Source: Poecilobothrus nobilitatus
Lineage: Eukaryota > Arthropoda > Insecta > Diptera > Dolichopodidae
NCBI GenBank assembly: GCA_947095535.1
Contig: OX352774.1
Coordinates: 111,479,996 to 111,543,995, forward strand
Direction: 5' to 3'
DNA length: 64,000 bases
The notes under the pieces are model-generated. The model worked only from the letters and a program-made list of their open reading frames with translations, made no database searches and was not told the origin of the DNA. Positions 1 through 9,675 of the stretch are shown piece after piece. Made by a program: the position numbers and the translations under genes. Position 1 is the stretch's first letter. Every line of letters begins with the position of its first letter.

Positions 1-224
1 ATTTTATTTCTAAAGAGATCATATTATCTGTTCTTTTCATCACATACTACTGAAAATACCGATTAGAATACCGATAATCTAAAATATAGATATATTGTAG
101 CCAAAATTGCCACATTTTGTAAAGCTTTGTACTACACAAAAGACAAATTTTATTTAGTAGATGAGTTATATTATTAACATCTGTTATATTTAGATGAAGC
201 CAAATTTGAATACTTTTTTTCCCT

Positions 225-457
225 TAAGGAGGTGGCAATTCTCCAAAGACACTAAGAATATCCTTTTGGTAATGTTAGATTATTACTGCACTAACGCATT
301 TCCTCCTTCAGTCAATATAATGGGTTGAAACTCCTACCAGCTAAAATAGTATATTGGCTAGGGAGTAAGGATAGGACAGGATAGATCAAGAAGTTAATGC
401 AAAATGGGACCGTAAGGCAACAATTAATCCTTAATAATAAATATTATTATTACTATT
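225..457 (+). repeat. LINE 3'-end fragment with trinucleotide tail
   Basis: This stretch matches, in the opposite orientation, the 3' untranslated part of the LINE at 13595-16012. Shared landmarks are GGAGGTGG, the string AAAGACAC(C/T)AAGAAT, and TGGCTAGGGAGTA followed by GGATAGGA. It then runs through CGTAAGG and AACAATTAAT into an AT-only tail made of TTA/AAT triplets. Loa and I-group LINEs often end in triplet tails, so this is read as a dead-on-arrival LINE 3' end on the plus strand. The 5' limit is approximate and no coding part is attached. Confidence 0.6.
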
Positions 458-3195
458 TTATAGTACAGTTTACAGTATCCTCTTGGACAATGCAACCAAA
501 GGTAGCTTCATATAAAATAATTTTTTAACAAGCCAGTCATTTTAATTGGATTCGATCTCTTTTATACTTTTATCTTGCCTCTTTTGCAGCTAACTTTTTG
601 TTGCCATGGAAGGTTCCGTTGTAAAAGTTATAAAAATTTGATAGCTGAAGCCCAGCTTTATTTGAATATAAGAAAATTCTATGGGTGTCTCATATTTCTG
701 AAAGAATTAAATTTTTATTTGTTAGTTGAAGTAAAGTTTTTAGTGAAATTTGTTAGTTAACATTTATACTTTGTATTTTTTAGATTCTATGATAAAACCT
801 ACACCAAAACATATACTAAATATTTAATTTTTTAAAGAAATAGTACTATAGGTTTCACAAAATTACAACATAAAAAAAATTATAAGATTTATAAGATATT
901 TTAAGATTTTTCATCTAAAGTAAAAAAATTCAATTTCGGAATACCTGTTCCATTAATTTTTAAACAAAATATTAAGTTTTTCTTAAAAAAAATTCAAATT
1001 TTTATGTTTTCATTTTGTTAGCTGCAAGCGACCATAGTTTTACTTATTTGAACTTTAATTTATGTGCTAGGTACATATATAATTTGGTTTTTTTGTATTC
1101 AGTATTATGTATATAAAATACATTGGTTTGCTTTTCTATTTTTATTTTCTTCTTAAAAATCAAATCCAATTTCGTCTTCATTTTATTGAAAATTGAAATA
1201 CAGAACAAGAAATATAAACTAAAATATTAAATATTTAAATAGAAAAAAAATAAATAGTATACCTTTAGACAATATTTCAAACATTTTTAAAAACATTTTA
1301 AAAATATTTGAGGGAAAATGTTCTAATTATGTTTACTTTGAGGATCTGTTTGGTCTTACAACATCTTACGTAAAGTTTAAATATGTGGAAGAGCTCGTTT
1401 ATTGTAATCCTATTAGAAGGTTTAATTTGTCCCGGAAATTTTCAAATGTCTTTTTTTTTCAAAAGTTTTAAATAAAATTCTACTGAATATTTTTTCAATT
1501 TTAATGAATTGAAGCAGTTAAAATTATTTGACAAAAATTTTATTTCAAAATTTCAGAATTTCTTTTGAATCTCAAATGTGACAAATTGGATACCGGAAAT
1601 TTTGAGAGAAATAACATATCTATAAATAAAAAAAGTTTATTTTAATGAAGATCTTTTAAAATTAAGATAGGAAACTGAAAATTCAGACATTTTTACATCT
1701 TCTAAATGCTTTAGGGGTTTGTTCTACAGAGAAACAATGCGGAATCGTAAAAGATGAAAGGATTTGTTAAGTCAGGATCAGATTTTTCAAAGGTCTATAT
1801 AGTCCTTAAATACTACAAAAAAAACATTCTTTAGGGTTTTATTTAGTTTAATTTAGAAGGAAGTGAACCTTGATTTTTATGACAAAATAATTCGCTATTT
1901 TTAAATTTTTTCAAAGTATACATATTCATAATATATATGTACTTACTCTTTTTACCTAAAAACGACATACTAACTATTATCTGATCTTTTTGGTTTCATA
2001 AAAAATTTCAAAAATATTATTTTAATTTTTTCCTAATCTAAAAAAAAAATTAATCCAAGATCGGCACAAATTGAATAAATTTCGGCAATGTCAACTTTTT
2101 TGTTCGCCAAAAAATTAGTGAATTAGTGATTAGTGAAATTTTGACTATGCCCCGAAACGAGATGTTCCACTATAAATGCAGTTGAAAAGTTACTAGAGAT
2201 TGCGGCATGTGTATTTTCTCAAAGACCTTTAGGCACCAACTCCTACCATAAAAATATATTTTTATTTATAATACCGCCAAGAACTGCTGCCAACCGATAT
2301 TATAAATGATAAAATGATATTTGACATACTTTCGAAGTCTTAAATAAATATTTATAAAAAATTATATCAACTTAGTTTATAAAGTCAATTATTTGTGTCA
2401 ATAAAGAAACTCAAGAACATTATCTATAAAAATATAACAGAGGCATTGAATTTAATTAAATTATAATAAAGCATTTTAATCTTTTTATCTTTATGCTAAC
2501 TTTATAATAGACAAATATTTTTTAATAAAATTTTTAAGGATAATAAATATTGAGAAAGTTTCTCCCCTTTCCAAAATTATATAAGTGTTAAACAAATTTA
2601 TATGAATATTAGAAGATTAAAAAGGATTTTTATTTATATCTATACAAAGTATTATTGAAAATTAAAGAATTTCTGAAACAAAATTTTGTAAAGTATTATA
2701 ACCAAAGCAGTATATAAAATTTTAAATTTAAGGAAACCTTAAATAATGAAGAAATTTCGTTTATATATATGTAAAAATATATTGTTTTAATTGTTAATGT
2801 TTTGTATTTAAACTTGGAGAACTTTCCTTAGATGTCCAGATATTAGCTATTTTTTTAACCTCGTAATTCTTAAACTGAGCGAATACTTTTTTACGGTTAA
2901 TATAAAAGGTGGACTGTACAAAATTTAAGTTATTCAAATGCTTGAGAAATTTGATCCTGTAGTTTCCAGGTTGTAAAACTATGTCAGACTTCAGTTTTAA
3001 CCATTTGCATTTTATTTGCACTTATCTATATTTACCTATCAATTGTTTAACTTAATTGTTTCATTTCAAACTGTTCTAATTGTTTCTAAACAGACAGAGG
3101 GATAAACGGTCGAATAGGATAGAGCGAATTACTAGATATATATTTTTTTAAATTTCATGAGAAAGTAAATAAAATTATATAATTATAAAAAGAAA
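458..3195. other. AT-rich sequence, no feature recognised
   Basis: No gene, RNA or repeat family was recognised. Short ORFs here are low-complexity and lack any protein motif. Runs of A or T and short ATAT tracts are frequent. Confidence 0.5.
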
Positions 3196-3570
3196 CGAGG
3201 AAGAATACAGTTACCTTTGTCAACTCTTAGATACCCGAACGAACCGTTAGTATGTTCATAGCCTGTCACTCTGTTTATAATATTATTTTTTTTACTTTTC
3301 AGTATTTTAAAATAATTTGGGTGAATTTTAAAATTTCTAGAACTATGGGTTGTACATATATTCAAACTATATGTTTATACAATCTTTAAAAGCAGATTCT
3401 AACCTTCCATATTTAGTACTAAGCGGCAAATGTATAATAATTTCTACAATACACATTCATCAGTGACATATACGATATGTAAATAAACATGAGTTATATA
3501 AGTATGTGTACTAATATTATATAAATATAAATTCTTCAAGCAACCGTTATAGTTTTTATTTATTTAATTT
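3196..3570 (-). mobile_element. Family B element B1, 3' part (left of nested insertion)
   Basis: It starts with the minus-strand 3' terminus of family B (CGAGGAAGAATACAG, then the hairpin region around GTCAACT). It follows B3 and B4 through the GCCTGTCACTCTG and ATGGGTTGTACATATATTC landmarks to the CTTCAAGCAACCGTTAT region. Internal deletions are present relative to B3. The match stops in a T-run at about 3570 and resumes at 9239, so the intervening DNA is an insertion. Non-coding. Confidence 0.75.
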
Positions 3571-3573
3571 TTT

Positions 3574-3718
3574 AGCACATTTCCAAAAAAATTTTGAAAA
3601 AATGTGCTTATTAGTTTCACTCTGTCCGTCCGTCCATCTGTCCGTCTGTTTACAAAACTTCTACACCGTTAAAGATAGAGAAAAAAATTTTAACCATGGG
3701 TAGGTATCATTAAAAAAA
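3574..3718 (+). mobile_element. Family D element D1, 5' part
   Basis: It carries the family D 5' signature: a T-run, then AGCACATTT...AAATGTGCT (a subterminal inverted repeat), then CACTCTGTCCGTCCGTCC and ACACCGTTAAAGATAGAG. D5 at 43877 and the minus-strand copy D4 ending at 41346 show the same order. The copy is interrupted at about 3718 by family C and resumes at 8338 with about 190 bp of D body missing. Confidence 0.75.
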
Positions 3719-3981
3719 CGAGGAAGAGTGCAGTAGAGTAGACTGTGTCAACTCTGGGATACCCGTATGAACGTAATATATCCTATTTCTATAAAACTTG
3801 ATCATCTTTGAAAAACATTCAGATGTTTTAGTACCGAACTACAGAGATATTTATGATATTTATATTTATGTATATGAGATATTTATATTTATGTAAATTG
3901 TGGAGTTATATGACAGTTACCCGAATCTATTGCGCCTAGCTTCATTAAGTTTCAAGAAATGCAGGAAGCCTAAACCGGCTG
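3719..3981 (-). mobile_element. Family C element C1, 3' part (left of LINE)
   Basis: It begins with the minus-strand C terminus CGAGGAAGAGTGCAG and the imperfect hairpin AGTAGACTGTGTCAACT. It then matches C2 (34330-35087, reversed) through the TATGTAAATTGTGGAGTT landmark up to CCGGCTGCT. C2 continues from there into TTAGACC, but here the sequence switches to the LINE 3' end. This places the LINE insertion point inside C1. Confidence 0.75.
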
Positions 3982-3997
3982 CTTTTTTTAACCTGTT

Positions 3998-4660
3998 TTA
4001 CCCCCTGGGGGAGCATAGGCCTTCCACAAAGCTTCTATATCGCACTCGATTGTGGGCCAAATGTTTGATTTCTGCCCATGTTTTACCGCTATTATCAATT
4101 TCCTTAGCCACAGACCTTCTCCATGTTATTTTAGGTCTACCCACACTTATTTTTCCGTGTGGATTCCAGTCGAGCGCCTGGCGTGCAATGTTCTCTGGTG
4201 CTTTCCGAAGTGTGTGACCTATCTATCTCCATTTCTTTTTCTTGATTTGGCAGAGTATGGTTTCTTGTCTAGAGATAGTTAGTAGATCCTCATTTGATAT
4301 TCTTCTAGACCATCTTATATTTTGAATTGTTCGGAGGCATTTATTTTCAAATACTTGTAATTTATTTGTTGAAGAGTTTTTGATTAACCAGGTTTCACTG
4401 CCGTAGAGTAGAATCGATTTCACACAGGCTTCATATATCCTTATTTTCTTGCCTTTGGTTAACTGTGGTGATCTCCAGATTGGCCAAAGTCTCCCGAGTG
4501 CCATCTTTGCTAATTTTATTCGATTCTCAATGTCTTCTTGTGCTCCTCCGTTTGCGGTAAGAATACTGCCAAGGTAGTTGAAACTTGTCACATCCTCTAT
4601 GTATGTATTGTTTATTGCTAGTGGATTGGAATTGTTTGCATTCAATCTTAGGGACTTTGT
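3998..4660 (-). pseudogene. LINE ORF, C-terminal domain downstream of reverse transcriptase
   Basis: This is the same reading frame as the reverse transcriptase upstream, entered after an in-frame TAA at 4661-4663. It shows the RTE C-terminal pattern: FNYLGSILTANGG, then LLYGSETW, CLRTIQNIRW and KKKKWR. A second in-frame stop (TAG, 4223-4225) falls where relatives usually have tryptophan before IGHTLRK. The frame then stays open through HTLRKAPENIARQALDW and GRPKITWRRS to a natural stop at 3998-4000. The open continuation after the TAG is direct evidence that one ORF was broken by point mutation rather than being separate genes. Confidence 0.8.
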
Positions 4661-5574
4661 TTATGCAATATTTATATTGAGTCCTACTTTATGTGCTTTT
4701 GTGTTTAGGGAATCTAGTTTTTGTTGCATATTCCTGTGTGTATGTGCAAGTAGAGCAATATCATCAGCATATTCGAGGTCCTCTAGGCGAAATGTAAGGG
4801 TCCAATTGATTCCTGTTTGGTATATTAGTGATTCTTCCAAAACGTCGTCGAGAACGATGTTGAACAGGATTTGGGAAAGTGGATATCCTTGTTTGACTCC
4901 AGCCTTGAGGCTTATCGGATCGCTAAGGTTTCCATTGTGGAGAACCCTGGATTCGGCGTTGGTGTACATATTTTGGATGATATTTCTGATTTTAAGTGGT
5001 ATATTCCTTCTTCTGAGAGCCTTCCAGATGGCCCTGTGTTTGATTTTATCGAATGCTCTTTCAAAGTCCACGAATGTTATGTAGAGTGGTGATTTCCATT
5101 CTGCTGATTGTTCGATTATCAGTCGCAGAGTATTTGAGTGATCTGTACAGCTGCGCTGCTTTCTAAAACCTGCTTGTTGCTCACGAAGGGTGTCCTCTAT
5201 TCGTGCTTCAATTCTGGAGTGTATTATGAGAGCCAGTAATTTATTTAGTGTGTTTAGGACTGTAATACCACGCCAATTTTTGCATTCTTGGAGATTTCCC
5301 TTTTTTGGAAGTTTTATTATGATTCCTGTTTTCCAGCTTTCCGGTATGGTTTCATTGTTCCAAATTTCTTCCAAGATAGGCTGAAGAACTTCTGCTATAT
5401 ATCCTGTGTTTGCTTGGAGAAGTTCTGAAGGTATTCCATCTATACCCGGCGCTTTGTTGCTTTTCAGCCTTGAAAGTGCAGCTATAATTTCTCTGTTTGA
5501 TGGGGCATTTACAGTAATTCGGCTTCTTGTGTCTGCAGTAGGGGAACTTTCTTCTTCATCGCTTTCATTACTAT
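4661..5574 (-). pseudogene. LINE reverse transcriptase domain
   Basis: Reverse transcriptase of the RTE-like LINE, which would copy the element RNA at a nicked target. Motifs in order: NKAPGIDGIPSELL (start of the fingers), WKTGIIIKLPKKG, QQAGFRKQRSCTDH, TFVDFERAFDKIKH (motif A with its catalytic aspartate), GVKQGYPLS (motif B, relatives usually GC) and EYADDIALLAH (motif C with the catalytic DD pair). The frame is open from about 5574, well upstream of the first start-like codon at 5374. It ends at an in-frame TAA at 4661-4663, with homology continuing in frame past that stop. All three catalytic aspartates appear intact, but the surrounding ORF is broken, so no active protein is expected. 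Confidence 0.85.
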
Positions 5575-6418
5575 CTCAACCTATCTTCGTTGTTTGTTTC
5601 TTCGAAATGTTCTTTCCATCTCTGGATTTGCTCTTGGGTTGAAGTGAGCATTTGTCCATTCTTATTTCTAATTGGACGATTTTTCATTAAGTTCTGTTTT
5701 GTGAGAATTCTTACTTTGTTGTAGAGGGACCGCATATTATTTTGGTTTGCTGCTCTTTGTGCATCAGCTGCAATATTGTTGAAGAATTTCCTTTTGTCTC
5801 TTCTGGCACTTTTCTTTACTTTTTTTGCTTTCAGGTTATATTGGTTTTTGACTTCATCCGATTGGGTTAGTAATAGTTTTTCTCTAAGTTTCCTTCTTTG
5901 CTGAATTAGGGTCCAGGTTTCATCGGATATCCACTCTTTCTTATTAGGTATTGTTTTACCTAAGACTTCTTCACCAACTTGAAGTAAGATTGACTGTAAA
6001 TTGTCTGTATTAATTTGCTGATTCTGCAGCTTTGTTACAAATTCTCTTTTTGTATTATTGCATTTTAGTTTTACAGTATTGATTTGGTGCTTTCTTTTGA
6101 TTGTGTTATTCTGAGTGGCTTTGAGTCTTATTCTTATGTCTCCTGTTAGCAGCGTATGATCAGTATGAACATCTGCTCCTATCCACGTTCTTACATCTAG
6201 TAGGGATGATTTCCATTTTATGCTAATGCATATATGATCTATCTGGTTTTAGTCCGGCCATCTGGAGATTCCCATGTATATTTGTAAATGTTTTTCTGTG
6301 GGAAGAGTGTTCCACCAATTGCCAGGTTGTGTTCAAGATAGAGTCCTACTAGTCGTTAACCTTTGTTATTTATACTACGAATTCCATGAGGTCCCATGAT
6401 CCTCTTGTAATCGCTATC
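5571..6418 (-). pseudogene. LINE endonuclease end and linker region
   Basis: Reading from 6418 down, the first frame shows the late endonuclease with GPHGIRSINNKG, an in-frame TAA, then LVGLYLEHNLAIGGTLFP and YTWESPDGRT. A one-base deletion near 6248 moves the frame to one showing QIDHICI, LLDVRTWIGADVHTDH (the terminal DH of the endonuclease) and a long open stretch of about 225 codons. That stretch includes KKEWISDETWTLIQQRRKL, KKSARRDKRKFF and QIQRWKEHFEE, the basic linker typical of RTE-like proteins. It runs to a TAG at 5571-5573. One base of shift leads straight into the acidic stretch preceding the reverse transcriptase. The endonuclease N-terminus is absent (5' truncation). Confidence 0.8.
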
Positions 6419-6430
6419 CGGGTTTGAACC

Positions 6431-8337
6431 AGCTACCCGAACCCGTCGCACCACCACAAGAAAATTTTGCAGAATCTGTTGCCGTAAAACTTGATCATCA
6501 TTCGCAAAATTTCAGATACTTAGATTGGATAGACACTGGGTTATTTTCATTTAAAAAAAGAAATTGTATGGCAGATACTGGAACCCGACGGCCGAAAATG
6601 CTGGATTTAAATAGCAAAAACAACAATTTTGCAAAAGTGACGTATACAAAATGTCAGCCTTCTAGCTCCTTTATTTTTTGAGTTATCGTGCGGACGGACA
6701 CTGACTTACTTTCATTTCAAAAGAGAAGTTGTATGGCAGCTACCCGAACTCGTCGCACCACCACAACCAAAATTTGCAGAAGTTGTTGCCATAAAACTTG
6801 ATCATCATTCGCAAAATTTCAGATACCTAGATTGAACAGATACTGGGTTATTTCCATTTAAAGAAAGACGTTGTATGACAGTTACTCGAACCTGGGCGCC
6901 GAAAATGCTGGAGTTAAACAGCAAAACTAACAATTTTACAAAAGTGACGTAAAAAAATATTCAGCCTCCTAGCTCCTCTATTTTTTGAGTTATCGTGCGG
7001 ACGGACACTCAGTTATTTTCATTTAAAAAGAGATTTTGTATGGTACCTATCCGAACCCGTCGCACCACTACAACCAAATTTTGCAGAAATTGTTGCCATA
7101 AAACTTGATCATCATTCGCAAAATTTGAGAAACCTACAATGGATAGACACTGGGTTATTTCCATTTAAAAAAAGAAATTGTATGGCAGCTACTGGAACCC
7201 GACGGCCGAAAATGCTGGAGTTAAATAGCAAAAATAACAATTTTGCAAAAGTGACGTATACAAAATGTCGACCTTCTACCTCCTTTATTTTTTGAGTTAT
7301 CGTGCGGACGGACACTGACTTACTTTCATTTCAAAAGAGAAGTTGTATGGCAGTTACCCGAACTCGTCGCACCACCACAACCAAACTTTGCAGAAGTTGT
7401 TGCCATAAAACTTGATCATTATTCGCAAAATTTCAGATACCTAGATTGAACAGACACTGGGTTATTTTCATTTAAAGAAAGACGTTGTATGACAGCTACT
7501 CGAACCCGGGGGCCGAAAATGCTGGAGTTAAATAGCAAAACTAACAATTTTACAAAAGTGACGTAAAAAAATATTCAGCCTCCTAGCTCCTCTATTTTTG
7601 AATTATCGTGCGGATGGACACTGAGTTATTTTCATTTAAAAAGAGATTTTGTATGGCAGCTACGTGAAACCGTAGCACCACCACAACCAAATTTTGCAGA
7701 AGTTGTTGCCATAAAACTTGATCATCATTCGCAAAATTTCAGACGCCTAGCTTCATTAAGTTCCAAGAGGTGCAAGAAGCCTGAACCGGCTGCTCTAGAC
7801 CAACCAAATTTTACAAAAGTTGTTGGCATGTAACTCGACACCTCCTTACTAAATTTTAGATTCCTAGCTTCAATAGACACTGAGTTATTCTCATTTAAAC
7901 GGATAAGGTGTATGGCAGCTACCCGAACCCGTCGCACCACCACAACCAAATTTTGCAAAAGTTGTTGCCATAAAACTTGATCATCATTTGCAAGGTTTCA
8001 GACGCCTAGCTTTATTAACTTCCAAGAGGTGCACGAAGCCTGAACCGACTGCTCTAGACCAACCAAATTTCAGAAAAGTTGTTGGCATGTAACTCGACAC
8101 CTCTTTACTAAATTTTAGACTCCTAGCTTCAATAGACACTGAGTTATTCTTATTTAAACGGATAAGGTGTATGGCAGCTACCCGAACCCGTCGCACCACC
8201 ACAACCAAATTTTACAGAAGTTGTTGCCATAAAACTTGATCATAATTTGCAAAATTTCAGAAACCTAGCTTGAATATATACTGAGTTATTTCTATATAAA
8301 GAAAGAAGTTGTATGGCAGCTACCAAATTTTGCATGA
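6431..8337 (-). repeat. Expanded tandem array of family C (higher-order repeat)
   Basis: The landmark AGCTACCCGAACCCGTCG (with variants) recurs at about 6431, 6738, 7045, 7352, 7658, 7917 and 8176. The first four intervals are about 307 bp and the last two about 259 bp. Units 1 and 3 match each other better than unit 2 (AAACAACAATTTTGCAAAAG and a GTATACAAAATGTC block), while units 2 and 4 share ACTAACAATTTTAC and a GTAAAAAAATATTCAG block. This makes a dimer of about 613 bp present twice. The two 259-bp units carry a different insert with GACGCCTAGC and CGGATAAGGTGTATGG. The unit content is that of C2 (34330-35087). Short ORFs across it are by-products of the repeat. Confidence 0.8.
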
Positions 8338-9238
8338 TTTTTCTACTTTCATAACTCCTCCACGCTTTTAGATAGAGGCTTTAAATTTTGAGGCAAGAAA
8401 GAACTTTTAGAATTAGTATCAGTTTGCTCAGAAAATTTTTTTGGACCACCCCCTGTTTGTGAGCTATTAGGGCTCAAAAATTGAAAATTTGCTATTTTTA
8501 AACACCTGTAACTTAGGAACCTGTACACATTTTACTTCTGCAAGATATAAAAATTAAAGCTACAGTAATATATTTCTGCGTGTGTTAAAGGTTTATTTTA
8601 GTTGTAGAGGGTTCCAAAGTTGCAGCTCTTCAAAATTTCGAAAAAGCCCCATTTTCAGATGTATATATCTCAGGCTCTGCGTAATAGTTTTGCAATCTAA
8701 AACAGCCAGAACATCGAAAATTTTATTATCTATATAAAACAATATCAAAATTATGTAATATTTTGTAATTTACTATTGAAATTTACCGTTATGTGAAAAC
8801 CACATTTTGCATGAAATTTCTTTTTTCATAACTCCGACGCGCCTTTAGATAGAAACCTGAAATTTTGAGACAAGAAAGAACTTTTAGAATTACTCAGAAA
8901 ATTTTTTGGTAGCACCCCCTCGTTAAGAGTTATTACGCCTTAAAAATTGAAAATTTGCTATTTTTAGACACCTGTAAGTTAGGCACCTGTAAACATTTTT
9001 CTTCGGCAAGATATGTAAATTAAATGTTTAATAATATATTTTTACGTGTGTAACCTTTTTCTTAGTTATATAGGATTCCGGACTTACGGCCCCTCAAAAT
9101 TTCAAAAATGTCCTATTTTCACGTTTTTTCTTATTACATGAAATTTTCAAATTTTTGTGCAAGTCACAATTATAAACAGTTTGTATTGAGTTTTAGAAAT
9201 GTGCGCTTTTAAAAACCGTTGGTTTACATTCTACCTTG
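8338..9238 (+). mobile_element. Family D element D1, body and 3' end
   Basis: It resumes the family D body at TTTTGCATGATTTTTCTAC and follows D5 (43877-45144) through CTATTAGGGCTCAAAAATTG, ACACCTGTAACTTAGG and TTTTTACGTGTGT. The D-specific end is the hairpin AAACC-GTT-GGTTT, then ACATTCTACCTTG and a T-run. The join to C1 at 8337 shares only ACC between the two parents. Part of the body appears twice (8340-8800 and 8800-9060 are similar), as in other D copies. Confidence 0.75.
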
Positions 9239-9675
9239 TTTTTTTGTACTACGCATTATCCTCAACAATTTCAAATTATAGAGTAAAAAAAAATTCAAAA
9301 AAAATTTAAAAAATATTGGAGTTGCTTTAATTTTTGTATATTACTTCAAAAAAATTTTCGACATGTGTTCAAGTTACAGGTGTTTAAAAATAAGGAAGTT
9401 TTTAGGTTTTGACCACATACAGCTCCGAAACGGGAGGCGATACAAAAATATTTTCTGAAATGACTCATACTTATTTTCAAAGACCAAACTTTTCTCGAAA
9501 TTTCAAAATAAGGGAAGTAGAGGGAGTCAAGAATTTTGCAAAATTTGAGTTTCGCATAACAGTAAATTAAGACACCGTATGCCACAAGTGTATATTTATT
9601 GGATATATATTTTTAAAGATAATAAAAGCAGTAATCGTTTGGCGTTCAAATTGAAGATATATCTTATTCTTATTA
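9239..9675 (-). mobile_element. Family B element B1, continuation right of nested insertion
   Basis: It resumes family B at TTTTTTTGTACTACGCATTA, the point where B3 (46790s) and B4 (55390s) continue after the segment that ended at 3570. It follows B3 through the ACAGGTGTTTAAAAATA and GACACCGTATGCCA landmarks to about 9675, where recognisable homology ends. The 5' end of B1 is missing. Confidence 0.7.

Larger units (their letters stand above)
3982..6425 (-). mobile_element. RTE-like LINE, 5'-truncated and inactivated
   Basis: A non-LTR retrotransposon on the minus strand. It encodes the end of an AP-type endonuclease, a basic linker, a reverse transcriptase and a C-terminal domain, in that order. 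The protein style (the endonuclease phrase IGGTLFP, the WKTGIIIKLPKKG opening of the reverse transcriptase, the YLGS and LLYGSETW phrases near the end) resembles RTE-clade proteins, often annotated as craniofacial development protein 2-like. The natural stop at 3998-4000 lies only about 17 bp from the element end, and a very short 3' UTR is typical of RTE elements. I see about five lesions: two frameshifts and three in-frame stops. The 5' end is truncated inside the endonuclease. It sits within C1; no target duplication could be defined. Confidence 0.8.

Noticed and set aside
3183..3365. Small ORF also seen at 54631-54885 with a shared phrase around GYLRVDK
   Set aside because: It is the translation of the family B 3' terminus including its hairpin and has no support as a protein.
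3900..5642. Plus-strand ORFs of 60-168 codons across this stretch
   Set aside because: They are antisense shadows of the minus-strand LINE reverse transcriptase, whose motifs (FVDFERAFD, EYADD) are unmistakable.
7112..8208. Minus-strand ORFs of 67-77 codons in the C array
   Set aside because: Near-identical ORFs repeat with the array period, so they are repeat by-products.
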